This document shows positions 1-9,626 of a DNA stretch of 64,000 nt, one piece after another. The position numbers and the translations under genes are program-made. Within the stretch, counting starts at the first letter, position 1; each line of letters opens with the position of its first letter. The stretch covers positions 17,518-81,517 of the forward strand of contig JAUMZQ010000013.1 in assembly GCA_030528055.1 (NCBI GenBank), written 5' to 3'. Source of the DNA: Streptococcus sp. (GTDB taxonomy: Bacteria; Bacillota; Bacilli; Lactobacillales; Streptococcaceae). The notes under the pieces were generated by a model. It was not told the origin of the DNA. It searched no databases and saw nothing but the letters and a program-made list of their open reading frames with translations.

Positions 1-3000
1 GGGAAGTTCGATCCGAAGGATTGTATAGCAATGCGGTTGATCAGGGAGATAGTTTTTTATATTCGCAAACAGAAGGAAAGAATTTTGTTTATTCAACAGA
101 TGTGACTTTTCTACAGGATAAAGGAGCTGCAGCTCTTGTTTTTCGTAGTGACAATAATCCAGATAATAAAAACAGCTATGCTGTGAATCTAGATGCTAGT
201 AGCAATAAAGTTAAATTCTGGAGATGGGATGGAAATCAAGATTATCAACTGATTGATGAAAAACAAATTGTAGCTACAAGTGATAAAAAATACCAATTAA
301 AAGTAGTTGCTATTGGATCATGGATTTCTTATTATGTCAATGATGTGTTAGTTGCAAGTACAGGAGACTATACACTTCAGAGGGAAGATAAGGGACAGAG
401 AACTTACCTTGATAAGGGTTATTTTGGACTTTTAAACTGGAATGGTGAAATGATTTTCCAGAACACTCATTATACAGCTATCGATGATAACAATACACCA
501 TTATTGAAAGATGTAACAGTGACTTCACCTGTGGGAACTGTTGAAAAAAAGGGGCAGTTTGTTCCAACGGAACCTATCACTATTCAATATGTTAAAAACG
601 ATGCCTCAAAGATTGATTTAAGTATTGTTAGTCAATCGAATAAGGCGAAAATTAGGGTTCAAGATGCGGAAGGCACTGTTTATGATGATTTAAAAAATAT
701 TCCATTGAAAGTAGGAGCCAATTACCTTGCAATTACCAGTCAAGTAACCACAGATGATGGGGAAGTAGCAACAGTAACTTATCGTATCAATGTTCACCGT
801 AGGCAAGCTGATGAAGTTTATTACAATGAACTGCATCGTAATCAATATCATTATTCTGTAAAAGATGGATGGGCTAACGATCCAAATGGTTTGGTATATT
901 ATAATGGTGTTTATCATCTATTCTATCAATTTTATGATGATAAAAAATGGGGACCAATGCACTGGGCTCACGCAACAAGCACTGATTTGTTGACTTGGGA
1001 GGAGCAACCGATTGCACTTTATCCAGATGCTAATGGTACGATGTTCTCGGGTTGTATCGTGGTTGATAATCAAAATACATCTGGTTTGTTTCCAAAGGGA
1101 ACGGGTGGATTAGTTGCGCTGATTACAGCAGATGGAAATGGTCAACGTATTAAACTAGCATATAGTACTGATGAGGGAAAAACATGGACGAAGTCGGATA
1201 AAGTTGTAGCTGACTGGAAAGATGATCCACTGCAATCACAAGATTTCAGAGATCCAAAAGTATTCCGTTGGGAAGATAAGTGGTTCATGGTGGTTGCTGG
1301 TGGACCAATGAGAATTTATTCTTCAACAAACCTACTGGACTGGACCGTAGAATCAACCTATGCCGATTTGCATACAGAATGTCCGGACCTATATCCGTTA
1401 CAAACAGCGGATGGCACTTTGAAATGGGTTCTCTCAAGAGGAGGTCGCCATTATAAAGTTGGGGACTTTAAACAAGTTGATGGGAAATGGACTTTTGTAG
1501 CAGATGAAGGGTATCAAACAACAGACGCCACGATGAATTTTGGTAAGGATTCTTATGCTGCAATGACCTATTATGTTCAGGATTTTGGCAGTAGTGCTCA
1601 TCCGACCATTCCAGAAATTGTCGAATTAAATTGGATGAATACTTGGGAGGATTACTGCAACCTTGTCGCTGAGAGAGTTGGACAAAATTTCAATGGAACT
1701 TTTAATCTTAACTTAAAACTGGGATTAGTAAATGATAATGGTAGATATGTGTTAACACAAAAACCAATTGAAGCTTATAAAAATCTACGAGACACGGAAA
1801 ATGCGATGACTTTCAAAGATGTTGAAATCACCCCGAATAATAATTTGCTATCAGGCTTCAAAGGCGATACTTATGAAATTGTATCGACATTTAGACCAAG
1901 TGAAAATACAAAGAAAATTGGATTCAATCTCCGTGTTGGTGATGGTGAAGTTACAAAAGTTATCTACGACTTGGAAACAGAGAAATTATCCATTGATAGA
2001 AGTCAGTCTGGCGTCATTTTGACGGATCAGTTTGCAGCGATTAATAGTCAGGCGGTAACACGGAATGCTGATGGCAGTATTGATTTGCATTTATATGTTG
2101 ATAAATCAAGTGTGGAGGTGTTTGCTAAAAACTACACTGTAGCTGGAGCTAACCAAATTTTCACTTCGCCGACTAGTTTAGGTTTGAGCACTTTGGTAGA
2201 AGGTGGTAGCACCAAAGCAGATATCGCTATCTATTCCATGAAGACCATATGGAAGAATAAGTTAACAGTCACAAAACCGCTTGAAGTAGTGCAAGCATCA
2301 GCGACTACGAATAATCTATATGTTGGAGACACGACAGAATTAAAAGCCTATGTGATGCCGGCAGAAGCTAGTCAAGACATTGTTTGGACAGTGAGCCAAC
2401 CAGATATTGTTGCCCTAAAGGGAACTGGGAATAAAGTATCTGTGACAGCACTGAAAAAAGGCAGTGTTACCATCTACGCGAGCTCTAAAGAAAATCCTTC
2501 TTTGGTGAAGTCCTTTACTGTTAACATTTTGGAAAATAATTTCCAAACGAATATTAAAGATTTAACAGCCCTTGCAGGGAATTGGTACATTGATGACAAA
2601 TCACTTTTGGATTCAAATACTAGTTCAAACGATTACTATATGACAAAAAATAAAGTCGAGTTTTCAGAATATGCTTTGGATTTAGACTTGAAATATAAAA
2701 AGGGTCTGATGAATATCTTTTTTGCATCCGAAAATAGTCAGCCAGCTTTCTCCTATGCTATTCAGTTTGGAGCTAACAATGTCATTAGACTTTACCGTTT
2801 CTTCGGAGATACTATTGCTGAAGCTAATATGAATAATCCCATAAATGATGATGTCTTTCATCATGTGAAAATTGTAAAAACAAAAACAGCTGTGAGTGTT
2901 TTGGTAGACGGTGTGGAATACTTGAAACACAATTTTGATCATGTAGAAGATTTTTATAACCATGCCCATGTTGGGCTTGGTCTATGGGATGGGGCACTTG

Positions 3001-3725
3001 AAGTTCAAAATTTCTTTATAACCAATCTTAATGAAGAAAAATCGCCTGAAGTTTTAAATGAGAAAAAAGAAATTATTGATCCCAAAACAGGTGTTCGAGT
3101 AATTCTGGATAAGGGGGAACTGGCTACAATCACTGATATTGGTGTTGAACATATAGAAACAAACCACATCAACACTCCATCTGTTTTAAAGAATAAAGAT
3201 TATGATCTCTTTGATATTGTTTTGAAAAATAAAGATGGTCAGAAATTAGCTAATCAAAAGGATGTCCTTGTAATTCTTCCAATTGATTTGGGTAAGGAAG
3301 TTGATAAGGTATTTTACCTTCCAAATTCTGATCAAGAAGAAGATTTGAAATTTATTCAAACTACAATCCTTGATGCGAATGGAAATCGTATGAATGCCGT
3401 TTCTTTTGTAGCGAAACATTTTAGTCAATATGGCATCGTCTATAAAACATCTGCTATTAAGGAAGATAACGCGAATACTACAAATAGTCATGACAATCAA
3501 AAAACAGTTTCTACACCTAATAGTAGCCATGTGAAAGAGACAGTACTTTCTACTGCTAGACATCAAACAAATTCAGCAGTGGGAAGATCAGAAAACAAAA
3601 CAACGTCTACTAACCAGCTTCCAGAAACTGGAGAAAACCGTTCTTATTTAACAATTGGTTTAGGTTTATTGGCATTTCTAAGTTCAATTAGTTTGATATT
3701 TAGAAGGAATACCAAAAAGCAATAA
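1..3725 (+). CDS. fruA: Cell-wall-anchored fructanase (GH32), 5' end cut by window edge
   Basis: Secreted beta-fructosidase that hydrolyses levan or inulin-type fructans and sucrose to fructose at the cell surface. The frame is open from base 3 with no stop, so the signal peptide and N-terminus lie upstream; the TTG at 21 is not a real start. Visible order, numbered from that TTG: a lectin-like accessory domain (about 1-155), the GH32 catalytic part (about 265-760) with the nucleophile motif WANDPNG (Asp about 287), the RDP motif, and the ECPDLYP motif carrying the acid/base Glu. Then come a BIG2-type Ig-like domain (about 770-840), a second lectin-like domain (about 845-995), a spacer and a sortase signal LPETGE with a hydrophobic segment and RRNTKKQ tail. 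S. mutans FruA is about 1,420 residues, so roughly 190 are missing here. The lev genes follow directly, which supports a fructan role. Confidence 0.93.
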   Translation, partial: EVRSEGLYSNAVDQGDSFLYSQTEGKNFVYSTDVTFLQDKGAAALVFRSDNNPDNKNSYAVNLDASSNKVKFWRWDGNQDYQLIDEKQIVATSDKKYQLKVVAIGSWISYYVNDVLVASTGDYTLQREDKGQRTYLDKGYFGLLNWNGEMIFQNTHYTAIDDNNTPLLKDVTVTSPVGTVEKKGQFVPTEPITIQYVKNDASKIDLSIVSQSNKAKIRVQDAEGTVYDDLKNIPLKVGANYLAITSQVTTDDGEVATVTYRINVHRRQADEVYYNELHRNQYHYSVKDGWANDPNGLVYYNGVYHLFYQFYDDKKWGPMHWAHATSTDLLTWEEQPIALYPDANGTMFSGCIVVDNQNTSGLFPKGTGGLVALITADGNGQRIKLAYSTDEGKTWTKSDKVVADWKDDPLQSQDFRDPKVFRWEDKWFMVVAGGPMRIYSSTNLLDWTVESTYADLHTECPDLYPLQTADGTLKWVLSRGGRHYKVGDFKQVDGKWTFVADEGYQTTDATMNFGKDSYAAMTYYVQDFGSSAHPTIPEIVELNWMNTWEDYCNLVAERVGQNFNGTFNLNLKLGLVNDNGRYVLTQKPIEAYKNLRDTENAMTFKDVEITPNNNLLSGFKGDTYEIVSTFRPSENTKKIGFNLRVGDGEVTKVIYDLETEKLSIDRSQSGVILTDQFAAINSQAVTRNADGSIDLHLYVDKSSVEVFAKNYTVAGANQIFTSPTSLGLSTLVEGGSTKADIAIYSMKTIWKNKLTVTKPLEVVQASATTNNLYVGDTTELKAYVMPAEASQDIVWTVSQPDIVALKGTGNKVSVTALKKGSVTIYASSKENPSLVKSFTVNILENNFQTNIKDLTALAGNWYIDDKSLLDSNTSSNDYYMTKNKVEFSEYALDLDLKYKKGLMNIFFASENSQPAFSYAIQFGANNVIRLYRFFGDTIAEANMNNPINDDVFHHVKIVKTKTAVSVLVDGVEYLKHNFDHVEDFYNHAHVGLGLWDGALEVQNFFITNLNEEKSPEVLNEKKEIIDPKTGVRVILDKGELATITDIGVEHIETNHINTPSVLKNKDYDLFDIVLKNKDGQKLANQKDVLVILPIDLGKEVDKVFYLPNSDQEEDLKFIQTTILDANGNRMNAVSFVAKHFSQYGIVYKTSAIKEDNANTTNSHDNQKTVSTPNSSHVKETVLSTARHQTNSAVGRSENKTTSTNQLPETGENRSYLTIGLGLLAFLSSISLIFRRNTKKQ

Positions 3726-3776
3726 CAATTAGTCTAAAATCATAATATATATATCATATATAAAAATTTTATATTT

Positions 3777-3826
3777 GGCCCTTTATCATTGAAATAGTTG
3801 ATAAAGAGCCTTTTGTGCTTGTTTTT
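3777..3826 (+). terminator. Terminator after fruA
   Basis: Inverted repeat of about 12 bp (GGCCCTTTATCA, 3777-3788, with TGATAAAGAGCC, 3799-3810, one mismatch) followed by a T-rich run. It separates fruA from the phosphatase gene. Confidence 0.75.
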
Positions 3827-3852
3827 TATTATTCAAAATATTAATTAAAAAA

Positions 3853-3861
3853 TGTTATAAT
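3853..3861 (+). promoter_or_regulatory. Extended -10 promoter for the HAD-levQSRT operon
   Basis: TGTTATAAT is an extended -10 with a consensus TATAAT hexamer at 3856-3861, 28 bp upstream of the ATG at 3889. No good -35 is visible, which fits an extended -10 promoter. Confidence 0.55.
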
Positions 3862-3888
3862 ATAGTAATTAGGTCAAGGAGGGAAACG

Positions 3889-4686
3889 ATGTATCAGATT
3901 ATTTTTAGTGATATAGATGGAACATTGATCAACAGTGAATATCAAGTTAGTGAAAAAACGAAATTAGCTATTTACAATGCTGTGAAAAATGGCAAACTAT
4001 TTGTTCCTATATCGGCTCGTATGCCTAAAGCCATTCAACCAATTATCGACACAATAGGAATTTCTAGCCCAATCATTTCTTATAATGGCGCATTAATTCA
4101 GGATGAAGACGGTAGTGTTTTATTAAGCCAAACGATGAACACGGAACTGGCTATAGAAATTTGTCAATTTATTGCAAATCATTATGAAACAGTAGCTTGG
4201 AATGTTTATAGCTATCACAAATGGTTAGCCCAAGAACAAGACAATGACTGGATTGATCGGGAAGAAATTATCGTACAAGTTGTACCAGAGCGCGTGTCTA
4301 TAACTAAATTGGAGGAATTGCCAGTTGTACATAAACTGCTTCTTATGGGTCCGCCTTCTGTTATTGCTCCTCTTGAACAAATTCTAAAAAAATCTTATCC
4401 ATCTTTATCTATTGCAAAATCAGCTCCTTTTTTCATCGAAATAATGGCTGATGGTATTGAAAAAGGTCAAGCTGTTGCCTATTTTGCTAAAAAGAAACAG
4501 ATTGATTTAGTAGATACTGTTGCATTTGGTGATAATTATAATGATTTAGACATGCTACGAACTGTTGGAATAGGTGTGGTTATGGGGAATGCCCCAGAAG
4601 ACATCCGTAAAGAGTTTGATTATGTAACGACTGATAATAATCATGATGGGATTGCTAAGGCTCTGGAGAAGTTAGATGAAGAATAA
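3889..4686 (+). CDS. Cof-type HAD-IIB family phosphatase
   Basis: Cytoplasmic haloacid-dehalogenase hydrolase of the Cof/YidA type, probably acting on a sugar phosphate or a related small phosphoester. The 265-residue protein starts with motif I DIDGT (about residues 8-12) and has the C-terminal GDNYNDLDM motif (about 213-221), which carries the Mg-binding acids, with a type IIB cap between. A strong ribosome binding site (AAGGAGGG) lies just before the ATG. It overlaps levQ by 11 bp, so it is translationally coupled to the sensing genes. The exact substrate cannot be told from sequence. Confidence 0.88.
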   Translation: MYQIIFSDIDGTLINSEYQVSEKTKLAIYNAVKNGKLFVPISARMPKAIQPIIDTIGISSPIISYNGALIQDEDGSVLLSQTMNTELAIEICQFIANHYETVAWNVYSYHKWLAQEQDNDWIDREEIIVQVVPERVSITKLEELPVVHKLLLMGPPSVIAPLEQILKKSYPSLSIAKSAPFFIEIMADGIEKGQAVAYFAKKKQIDLVDTVAFGDNYNDLDMLRTVGIGVVMGNAPEDIRKEFDYVTTDNNHDGIAKALEKLDEE

Positions 4687-5647
4687 ATTAGATTATAAAA
4701 GAGCAATGTCTGTATTTTTTTGGTTAGTAACTATCTCTATCATAGGAGTTATTTATGTTCGTGGAATTTCAGAACCCGCTGTTAAAAACCAGGTTAAAAT
4801 TGGTGTTACTTATATGACGATGAACAATAATTTTTATAAAATCTTAAACTCTGAGATCAAAGAAAGTATCAATAATCACAATGATATTCTTTATGTTCGA
4901 GATCCAGAACTGGATGAGGACAGACAAAGCCAGCAAATTGATTCCTTTGTTAAGCAAAAAGTAGATATTATTGTTATTACTCCAGTTAAAAGTAATAGCA
5001 AGAGTATCATCTCATCGTTAAAGAAAGCCAAGGAACAAGGAATTAAAATTATTGCTGTTGATACACAAATTGAGGGCTTGGCTGTTGATTCTACTATTGT
5101 ATCTAACAATTATGAAGCAGGTGTGTTGGATGCACAAAATATGATGAAGACAGTATCAAATGCAAATATTTTGTTGTTGGAACATTCAAATACAGTTTCG
5201 GCTACAGAGCGAATACAAGGTTTCTTAGATACCATTAAGGGAAAGAAAAATTATCAAGTGGTTGCGCGTAAAGATACTTTGGGGCAAACAGAAGTTGGAA
5301 TGCCAGAGGTTATGGAAGTTATTGACCAAGGAGTTGATTTTAATGTTGTAATGGCACTCAATGACACGAGTGCCTTAGGAGCTTTGGCTGCTATTAAAGA
5401 AAAAGGTCTGACTAATAAAATCTACATTTACGGTGTAGACGGTTCTTCGGATATGAAAAATTTGTTAAATCGTACAAATGACGTTCAGGCAACGGCAGCT
5501 CAATCACCTATTACCATGGGAGAAAAAACAGCAGAAGTTATTTATCTTTTAATCAATGGCAAACCAGTAAAGAAAGAATATGTCATTCCAGTTAAACTCA
5601 TTACTAAAGAGAATATTGGTGATTATGATATTGCGGGGTGGCAATAA
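4676..5647 (+). CDS. levQ: Membrane-anchored periplasmic-type sugar-binding protein (LevQ-like)
   Basis: Likely extracellular sugar sensor of a LevQRST-type system. One hydrophobic segment near residues 12-27 is followed by a LacI/ribose-type binding fold (Peripla_BP_4), from VKIGVTYMT to the KLITKENIGDYDI end. There is no lipobox cysteine, so the protein is probably held by an uncleaved signal anchor rather than as a lipoprotein, which suits signalling more than ABC import; no ABC transporter genes are nearby. It overlaps the phosphatase gene upstream and shares the TAATG junction with the kinase gene. The symbol is transferred from the S. mutans system by gene content. Confidence 0.8.
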   Translation: MKNKLDYKRAMSVFFWLVTISIIGVIYVRGISEPAVKNQVKIGVTYMTMNNNFYKILNSEIKESINNHNDILYVRDPELDEDRQSQQIDSFVKQKVDIIVITPVKSNSKSIISSLKKAKEQGIKIIAVDTQIEGLAVDSTIVSNNYEAGVLDAQNMMKTVSNANILLLEHSNTVSATERIQGFLDTIKGKKNYQVVARKDTLGQTEVGMPEVMEVIDQGVDFNVVMALNDTSALGALAAIKEKGLTNKIYIYGVDGSSDMKNLLNRTNDVQATAAQSPITMGEKTAEVIYLLINGKPVKKEYVIPVKLITKENIGDYDIAGWQ

Positions 5648-6969
5648 TGTCCAATATCAAGAGTGTCCGCTACAGCAAAATGGCTCTCATCATTATCAAT
5701 CTCGTTGCAATTGTCTACAATGTATCCTTGTATCTATTTTCGACAAATTATATCGTCGCTAAGGGATTCAGTCATGCTTTGCTTGAAAAGTTAAATCAGA
5801 TCCCAAATTCTCCTAAAACAGTATTTATTAGTAGTATTGTTTTGTACCTTTTATTATTGTTAGTTATTTTTTACAGGGACCATCAACAAGAAGGGCAATC
5901 TTCTATCTATGATTGGTTATCTGTTGTGGAAATTGTTTTGATGATTGCCTTGTTTATAGCATCTCAATCCTCATATAATGGTTTGATTTTACTGGTATTT
6001 GCTGACATTTTCTATAATTCAAAAGAATTTAACACAACAACTAAAGGAAAGAAATATTGGCTGGCCTTTGTGTTCTTTAGTTTTGCAGCTCTGTTGCTTT
6101 CAAATTACGACATTTTATCTCTGTTTGTGAATTTGCCATCATTAGATGCTTTTATTAGTTTCTATCCTCAATCAACTCGGATTGCCATCTTATTTTTTAA
6201 AAATTTCTTAGTATCTTTAAATATGGTTGTCTTTATCATTTCTCTGTTGTTTTATATCATGTACTCTATTACTCAAAGACACAATGTTGAAGAGGAACTT
6301 CGCATGGTGTCAAAAGTTAATACGGAACTAAATAGCTATGTTGCTTTGACCGAAAAAATCGTTGAAGATAGAGAAAGAAAGCGAATTGCTCGTGAAATTC
6401 ATGATACATTAGGTCATGCTTTGACAGGAATATCTGCTGGTATTGATGCCGTTAGAGTTCTCGTTGAATTGGATCCAAAACGTGCTAAGGAACAATTACA
6501 GAGTATGTCTTTAGTGGTTCGTGACGGAATTCGAGATGTTCGAGGATCGTTAAATAAATTGAGACCAGGAGCTTTAGAGGATGGAAGTTTGAAGGAGGCT
6601 CTTAATCGAATGATTCGAGAGTATGAATCTATATCGCATTTAAAAATTGAACTTTACTACCGCTGGGATAGGGTTGATTTGGACAGTATGAAAGAAAATG
6701 TTGTTTTTCGTGTTATTCAAGAATCGATCACGAATTCACTGCGTCATGGCCATGCGAGTAAGGTCACAATTCACCTTTTAAATCAAGAAAACTACATTAT
6801 TAGTATCCAAGATGATGGAATCGGTTTTGAAACATTACAATATGGCTATGGTCTAAAACAAATGCGTGAACGCCTAAGTGTGATTGGTGGTACCGTTCGT
6901 TTTGAAAATAAAAATGGATTTTTCACATGGATTGAGATACCAAAAAGAAATGGAGAAATAGATGATTAA
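5647..6969 (+). CDS. levS: Sensor histidine kinase, NarL/LuxR-partner type (LevS-like)
   Basis: Membrane kinase that would phosphorylate the next gene's regulator. The ATG at 5647 overlaps the levQ stop (TAATG); the GTG at 5638 is less likely. In this 440-residue form there are about six hydrophobic segments up to residue 210, a short coiled linker, a HisKA_3 dimerisation domain with the phospho-acceptor His at about 252 (AREIHDTLGHAL), and a HATPase domain with N box ESITNSLRHG and G box DDGIGF. No extracellular sensor domain of any size is visible, which fits sensing through LevQ and LevT. It overlaps the response regulator gene by 8 bp. Confidence 0.87.
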   Translation: MSNIKSVRYSKMALIIINLVAIVYNVSLYLFSTNYIVAKGFSHALLEKLNQIPNSPKTVFISSIVLYLLLLLVIFYRDHQQEGQSSIYDWLSVVEIVLMIALFIASQSSYNGLILLVFADIFYNSKEFNTTTKGKKYWLAFVFFSFAALLLSNYDILSLFVNLPSLDAFISFYPQSTRIAILFFKNFLVSLNMVVFIISLLFYIMYSITQRHNVEEELRMVSKVNTELNSYVALTEKIVEDRERKRIAREIHDTLGHALTGISAGIDAVRVLVELDPKRAKEQLQSMSLVVRDGIRDVRGSLNKLRPGALEDGSLKEALNRMIREYESISHLKIELYYRWDRVDLDSMKENVVFRVIQESITNSLRHGHASKVTIHLLNQENYIISIQDDGIGFETLQYGYGLKQMRERLSVIGGTVRFENKNGFFTWIEIPKRNGEIDD

Positions 6970-7639
6970 AGTATTAATTGTGGATGACCAAGAATTGATT
7001 CGAGAATCTCTGAAAATTATTTTATCCGCACATACAGATATTAAAGTAATCGGTAGTGTTGGTGATGGGAATGAAGTTTTGGATGCTATTCATAAAGAAA
7101 AACCTGATGTTATTTTGATGGATATTCGTATGCCTAATATGGACGGTGTTCTTTGTACCAAGCTAGTAAAAGAGAATTATCCTGATATCAAGATTATTAT
7201 TTTGACAACCTTTGACGACGATGAATTTATCTTTAGTGCCTTGAAATATGGTGCTTCAGGGTATATTTTAAAAGGAGTTTCAATGGAAGAATTGCATCAA
7301 GCTATTTTAACAGTATTTAATGGTGGTGCGATGATTAATCCTGATATTGCTACAAAGGTATTTAAAATTTTTTCTCAAATGGCACACTCAAATATTCATG
7401 TGACAGTTGAAGAGAAATATGTTGAGGATATGTCTCAAAATGAATGGAGAATTATCCAACAAGTAGGATTTGGATTGTCTAATAAAGAAATTGCGGTAAA
7501 ACTTTTTCTATCTGAAGGGACTGTTCGGAATTATCTATCCAGTATCTTATCCAAGTTAAACCTGAGAGATCGGACACAGCTAGCTATTTGGTCAGTTCAA
7601 ACTGGCGTTACAATGAGAGATTTAAGTCAAGATGAATAA
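6962..7639 (+). CDS. levR: LuxR/NarL-family response regulator (LevR-like)
   Basis: DNA-binding partner of the preceding kinase. It has an N-terminal receiver domain with acidic pocket DD near residues 8-9, phospho-acceptor Asp about 54 (ILMDIRMP), a Thr near 80 (ILTTFDDDE) and Lys about 102 (YILKG). A C-terminal LuxR-type helix-turn-helix (about 160-215) includes GLSNKEIAVKLFLSEGTVRNYLSSI. The 225-residue length is usual. It overlaps the kinase and levT by 8 bp each. It probably activates the levD promoter, where spaced TGACA repeats are seen, and perhaps fruA. Confidence 0.88.
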   Translation: MIKVLIVDDQELIRESLKIILSAHTDIKVIGSVGDGNEVLDAIHKEKPDVILMDIRMPNMDGVLCTKLVKENYPDIKIIILTTFDDDEFIFSALKYGASGYILKGVSMEELHQAILTVFNGGAMINPDIATKVFKIFSQMAHSNIHVTVEEKYVEDMSQNEWRIIQQVGFGLSNKEIAVKLFLSEGTVRNYLSSILSKLNLRDRTQLAIWSVQTGVTMRDLSQDE

Positions 7640-8948
7640 ATTACTATTAATTTTAAAGAAAAAAATGATTTTTATCCCCCTTCTCACGCTTCTTTTTGTT
7701 GGAGGAGGAATTGGGGTTTATTTTTGGAGTCAGAGAACAATCGTTCTTCATATTGCAGTCTATTCTGGTAGTAGTTGGGATGTACCAAACAGTAAAGACA
7801 ATCATGTCATTGATTCAGCTATCGAGAAATTTAAAAAACAACACCCCAATGTTCAAGTTGTCTATGATAGTGGGATTCCTAAAGACGATTACTCTTCTTG
7901 GTTAGCGGATGAAATTCTTAAAGGTGAGCAGAATGATCTCTTTATCGTGCCAGAGGATGATTTTAGTTTGTTAGCTTCAACTGGAGCTTTGAAAAATCTC
8001 TCTTCTTTTGTTGACCAAGATTTAGATACTAATGAGTATTATCGTTCGGCACTGAATGCAGGGGTTTACAAGGGAAATTACTACGCCTTACCTTTTGAAA
8101 GCAATCCTATTATGATGTGTGTAAACAAAGACTTGCTAGAAAAAGAGGGAATCACACTACCAAATTCTGAATGGACTTTGAATGATTTTTATAAAATTTG
8201 TCAGGCTGTTACAAAGGACACAGATGGAGATGGAGTGATTGACCAATACGGCAGTACAGACTATAATTGGCAACAAGCCTTACTAGCCTATGGCGGTGAA
8301 ATTTATAATCAAGACAACAATCAATTGATGATAACTACTAATGAAATGCGACAAGGTTTGTCATTTCTTTCAAAACTGAATGCCCTAAATAACAATTATC
8401 AAGTTTCATCAGATGATTTTGACCAAGGGAAAGTGGCTTTTTATCCAGTAACACTGGCACAGTATAGAACCTATAAACCCTATCCTTATCATGTTGCAAA
8501 ATATTCCAATTTTTCTTGGACCTGTATTCAAATGCCTTCAGAGAGTCCAGACTACCCCGCTACGCAAGTTCAGACTTCTCTTTTTACCATGTCATCCAAG
8601 ACCAAACATCCAGATTTAGTATGGGATTTGATGAAAATTTTATCAAACGATAAAGATATTCAACAAGAATTAGTAAATAAATCTCAGGGAATGTCTGTTC
8701 TCAAATCAGTAATGACTAGTCCAGAAACTCAGAATACTCTTAATTCTACAGATTTGGGACAAAATTCTTTAACCGTTGAGACTCTAAATCAGATTATGCT
8801 AGATTCAAAGGTTACTCCACGTTTCAAACATTATAATAGTATTTTAGTGAAAATTGACTATCTGGTAAATCAGGCTATTAAAAAGAAAAATATTGATAGT
8901 GAATTACTGTCTATTCAAAGAGAAATTGAGGAAGATTTGGATGAATAA
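7632..8948 (+). CDS. levT: Membrane-anchored extracellular solute-binding protein (LevT-like)
   Basis: Second sugar-binding component of the four-component system. It has an N-terminal anchor (about residues 10-32) and then an ABC-type family 1 substrate-binding fold (SBP_bac_1; AVYSGSSWD, DLFIVPEDDF, ALPFESNPIMMCVNKDLLEKEGI). As in LevQ there is no lipobox Cys, so it is probably anchored by an uncleaved signal sequence. No permease or ATPase genes accompany it, so a sensing role is more likely than uptake. It is the last gene of the sensing operon and is followed by a clear terminator. Confidence 0.83.
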   Translation: MNKLLLILKKKMIFIPLLTLLFVGGGIGVYFWSQRTIVLHIAVYSGSSWDVPNSKDNHVIDSAIEKFKKQHPNVQVVYDSGIPKDDYSSWLADEILKGEQNDLFIVPEDDFSLLASTGALKNLSSFVDQDLDTNEYYRSALNAGVYKGNYYALPFESNPIMMCVNKDLLEKEGITLPNSEWTLNDFYKICQAVTKDTDGDGVIDQYGSTDYNWQQALLAYGGEIYNQDNNQLMITTNEMRQGLSFLSKLNALNNNYQVSSDDFDQGKVAFYPVTLAQYRTYKPYPYHVAKYSNFSWTCIQMPSESPDYPATQVQTSLFTMSSKTKHPDLVWDLMKILSNDKDIQQELVNKSQGMSVLKSVMTSPETQNTLNSTDLGQNSLTVETLNQIMLDSKVTPRFKHYNSILVKIDYLVNQAIKKKNIDSELLSIQREIEEDLDE

Positions 8949-8997
8949 AGGGTAAAAATGTTCTATTTTTCTATAATTGCTTATTAGAAATCTACTA

Positions 8998-9023
8998 CAC
9001 GACTTTTTGAGTCGTGTTTTTTT
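8998..9023 (+). terminator. Terminator after levT
   Basis: Perfect 7-bp stem CACGACT/AGTCGTG with a 5-base loop, followed by seven T residues. It splits the sensing genes from the PTS operon. Confidence 0.85.
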
Positions 9024-9025
9024 AA

Positions 9026-9111
9026 TGACATTTGTCACATTTTTATTGACAATCATCATCTAAATTTAGTGACATGAGACAATAGGAAAACAATTTAAGA
9101 TTCAGTACAAT
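9026..9111 (+). promoter_or_regulatory. levD control region with TGACA repeats and weak promoter
   Basis: TGACATTTGTCA (9026-9037) is a perfect 12-bp palindrome. Further TGACA words occur at 9047 and 9070, so the three forward copies are 21 and 23 bp apart, about two helical turns. A -10-like TACAAT (9106-9111) has no good -35. This is the layout expected of an activator-dependent promoter. Binding by LevR is an inference. Confidence 0.5.
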
Positions 9112-9174
9112 ATTGATAAATAAAAGATAGGTTTGGAATTCCACTGAATTTTAAATCAAAAAGGAGATGGACAC

Positions 9175-9609
9175 ATGAGATATTTGTTACTCATTAGCCA
9201 TGGTGGCTTGGCAACAGGTCTGAAATCATCTTTATCCATGTTTGCTGGAGATAAGATGGAGCAAGTGTTGGCTTTTGGATTAAAAGAAGGACAGTCTGTT
9301 GATGATTTTTCACTAGAGGTCAAGGAAGGTTTAAAAACATTGACTGATGAAGATACTGTTGTGGTACTTGCAGATATCGTAGGTGGAAGTCCCTTAACGA
9401 CAACTTGTTCTGTTTTAGAAGAACTTGGGAAACTGTCGAACACGACGGTTTTAGGTGGTATGAATTTAACGATGGCTCTCACAACAGTTGTTATGAAAGA
9501 TTTGTTAGAAGGCAATGCATTAGTGGAATCCGTTTTATCTGAATCCCAAGCCGCTTTGCAAGAATTTGAAATAACAAGCGCAGACGAAGAAGATGACGAC
9601 GATATATAA
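9175..9609 (+). CDS. levD: PTS mannose/fructose-family EIIA (LevD)
   Basis: Cytoplasmic EIIA of the mannose-family PTS, receiving phosphate from HPr. The active His is residue 9 in LLISHGGLATG, and VVLADIVGGSPLTT is the family core; the length is about 144 residues. An AAGGAGATG-like ribosome binding site precedes the ATG. The C-terminus is an acidic tail (ADEEDDDDI). It heads the levDEFGX operon, 17 bp before levE. The lev assignment rests on the adjacent sensing genes and fruA; by domain alone mannose or another hexose would be possible. Confidence 0.9.
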   Translation: MRYLLLISHGGLATGLKSSLSMFAGDKMEQVLAFGLKEGQSVDDFSLEVKEGLKTLTDEDTVVVLADIVGGSPLTTTCSVLEELGKLSNTTVLGGMNLTMALTTVVMKDLLEGNALVESVLSESQAALQEFEITSADEEDDDDI

Positions 9610-9626
9610 GATAAAAGGAGAAAAAC

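Noticed and set aside
3246-3566. A 106-codon minus-strand frame inside fruA
   Set aside because: Antisense shadow of the LPXTG spacer region, without ribosome binding site or family likeness.
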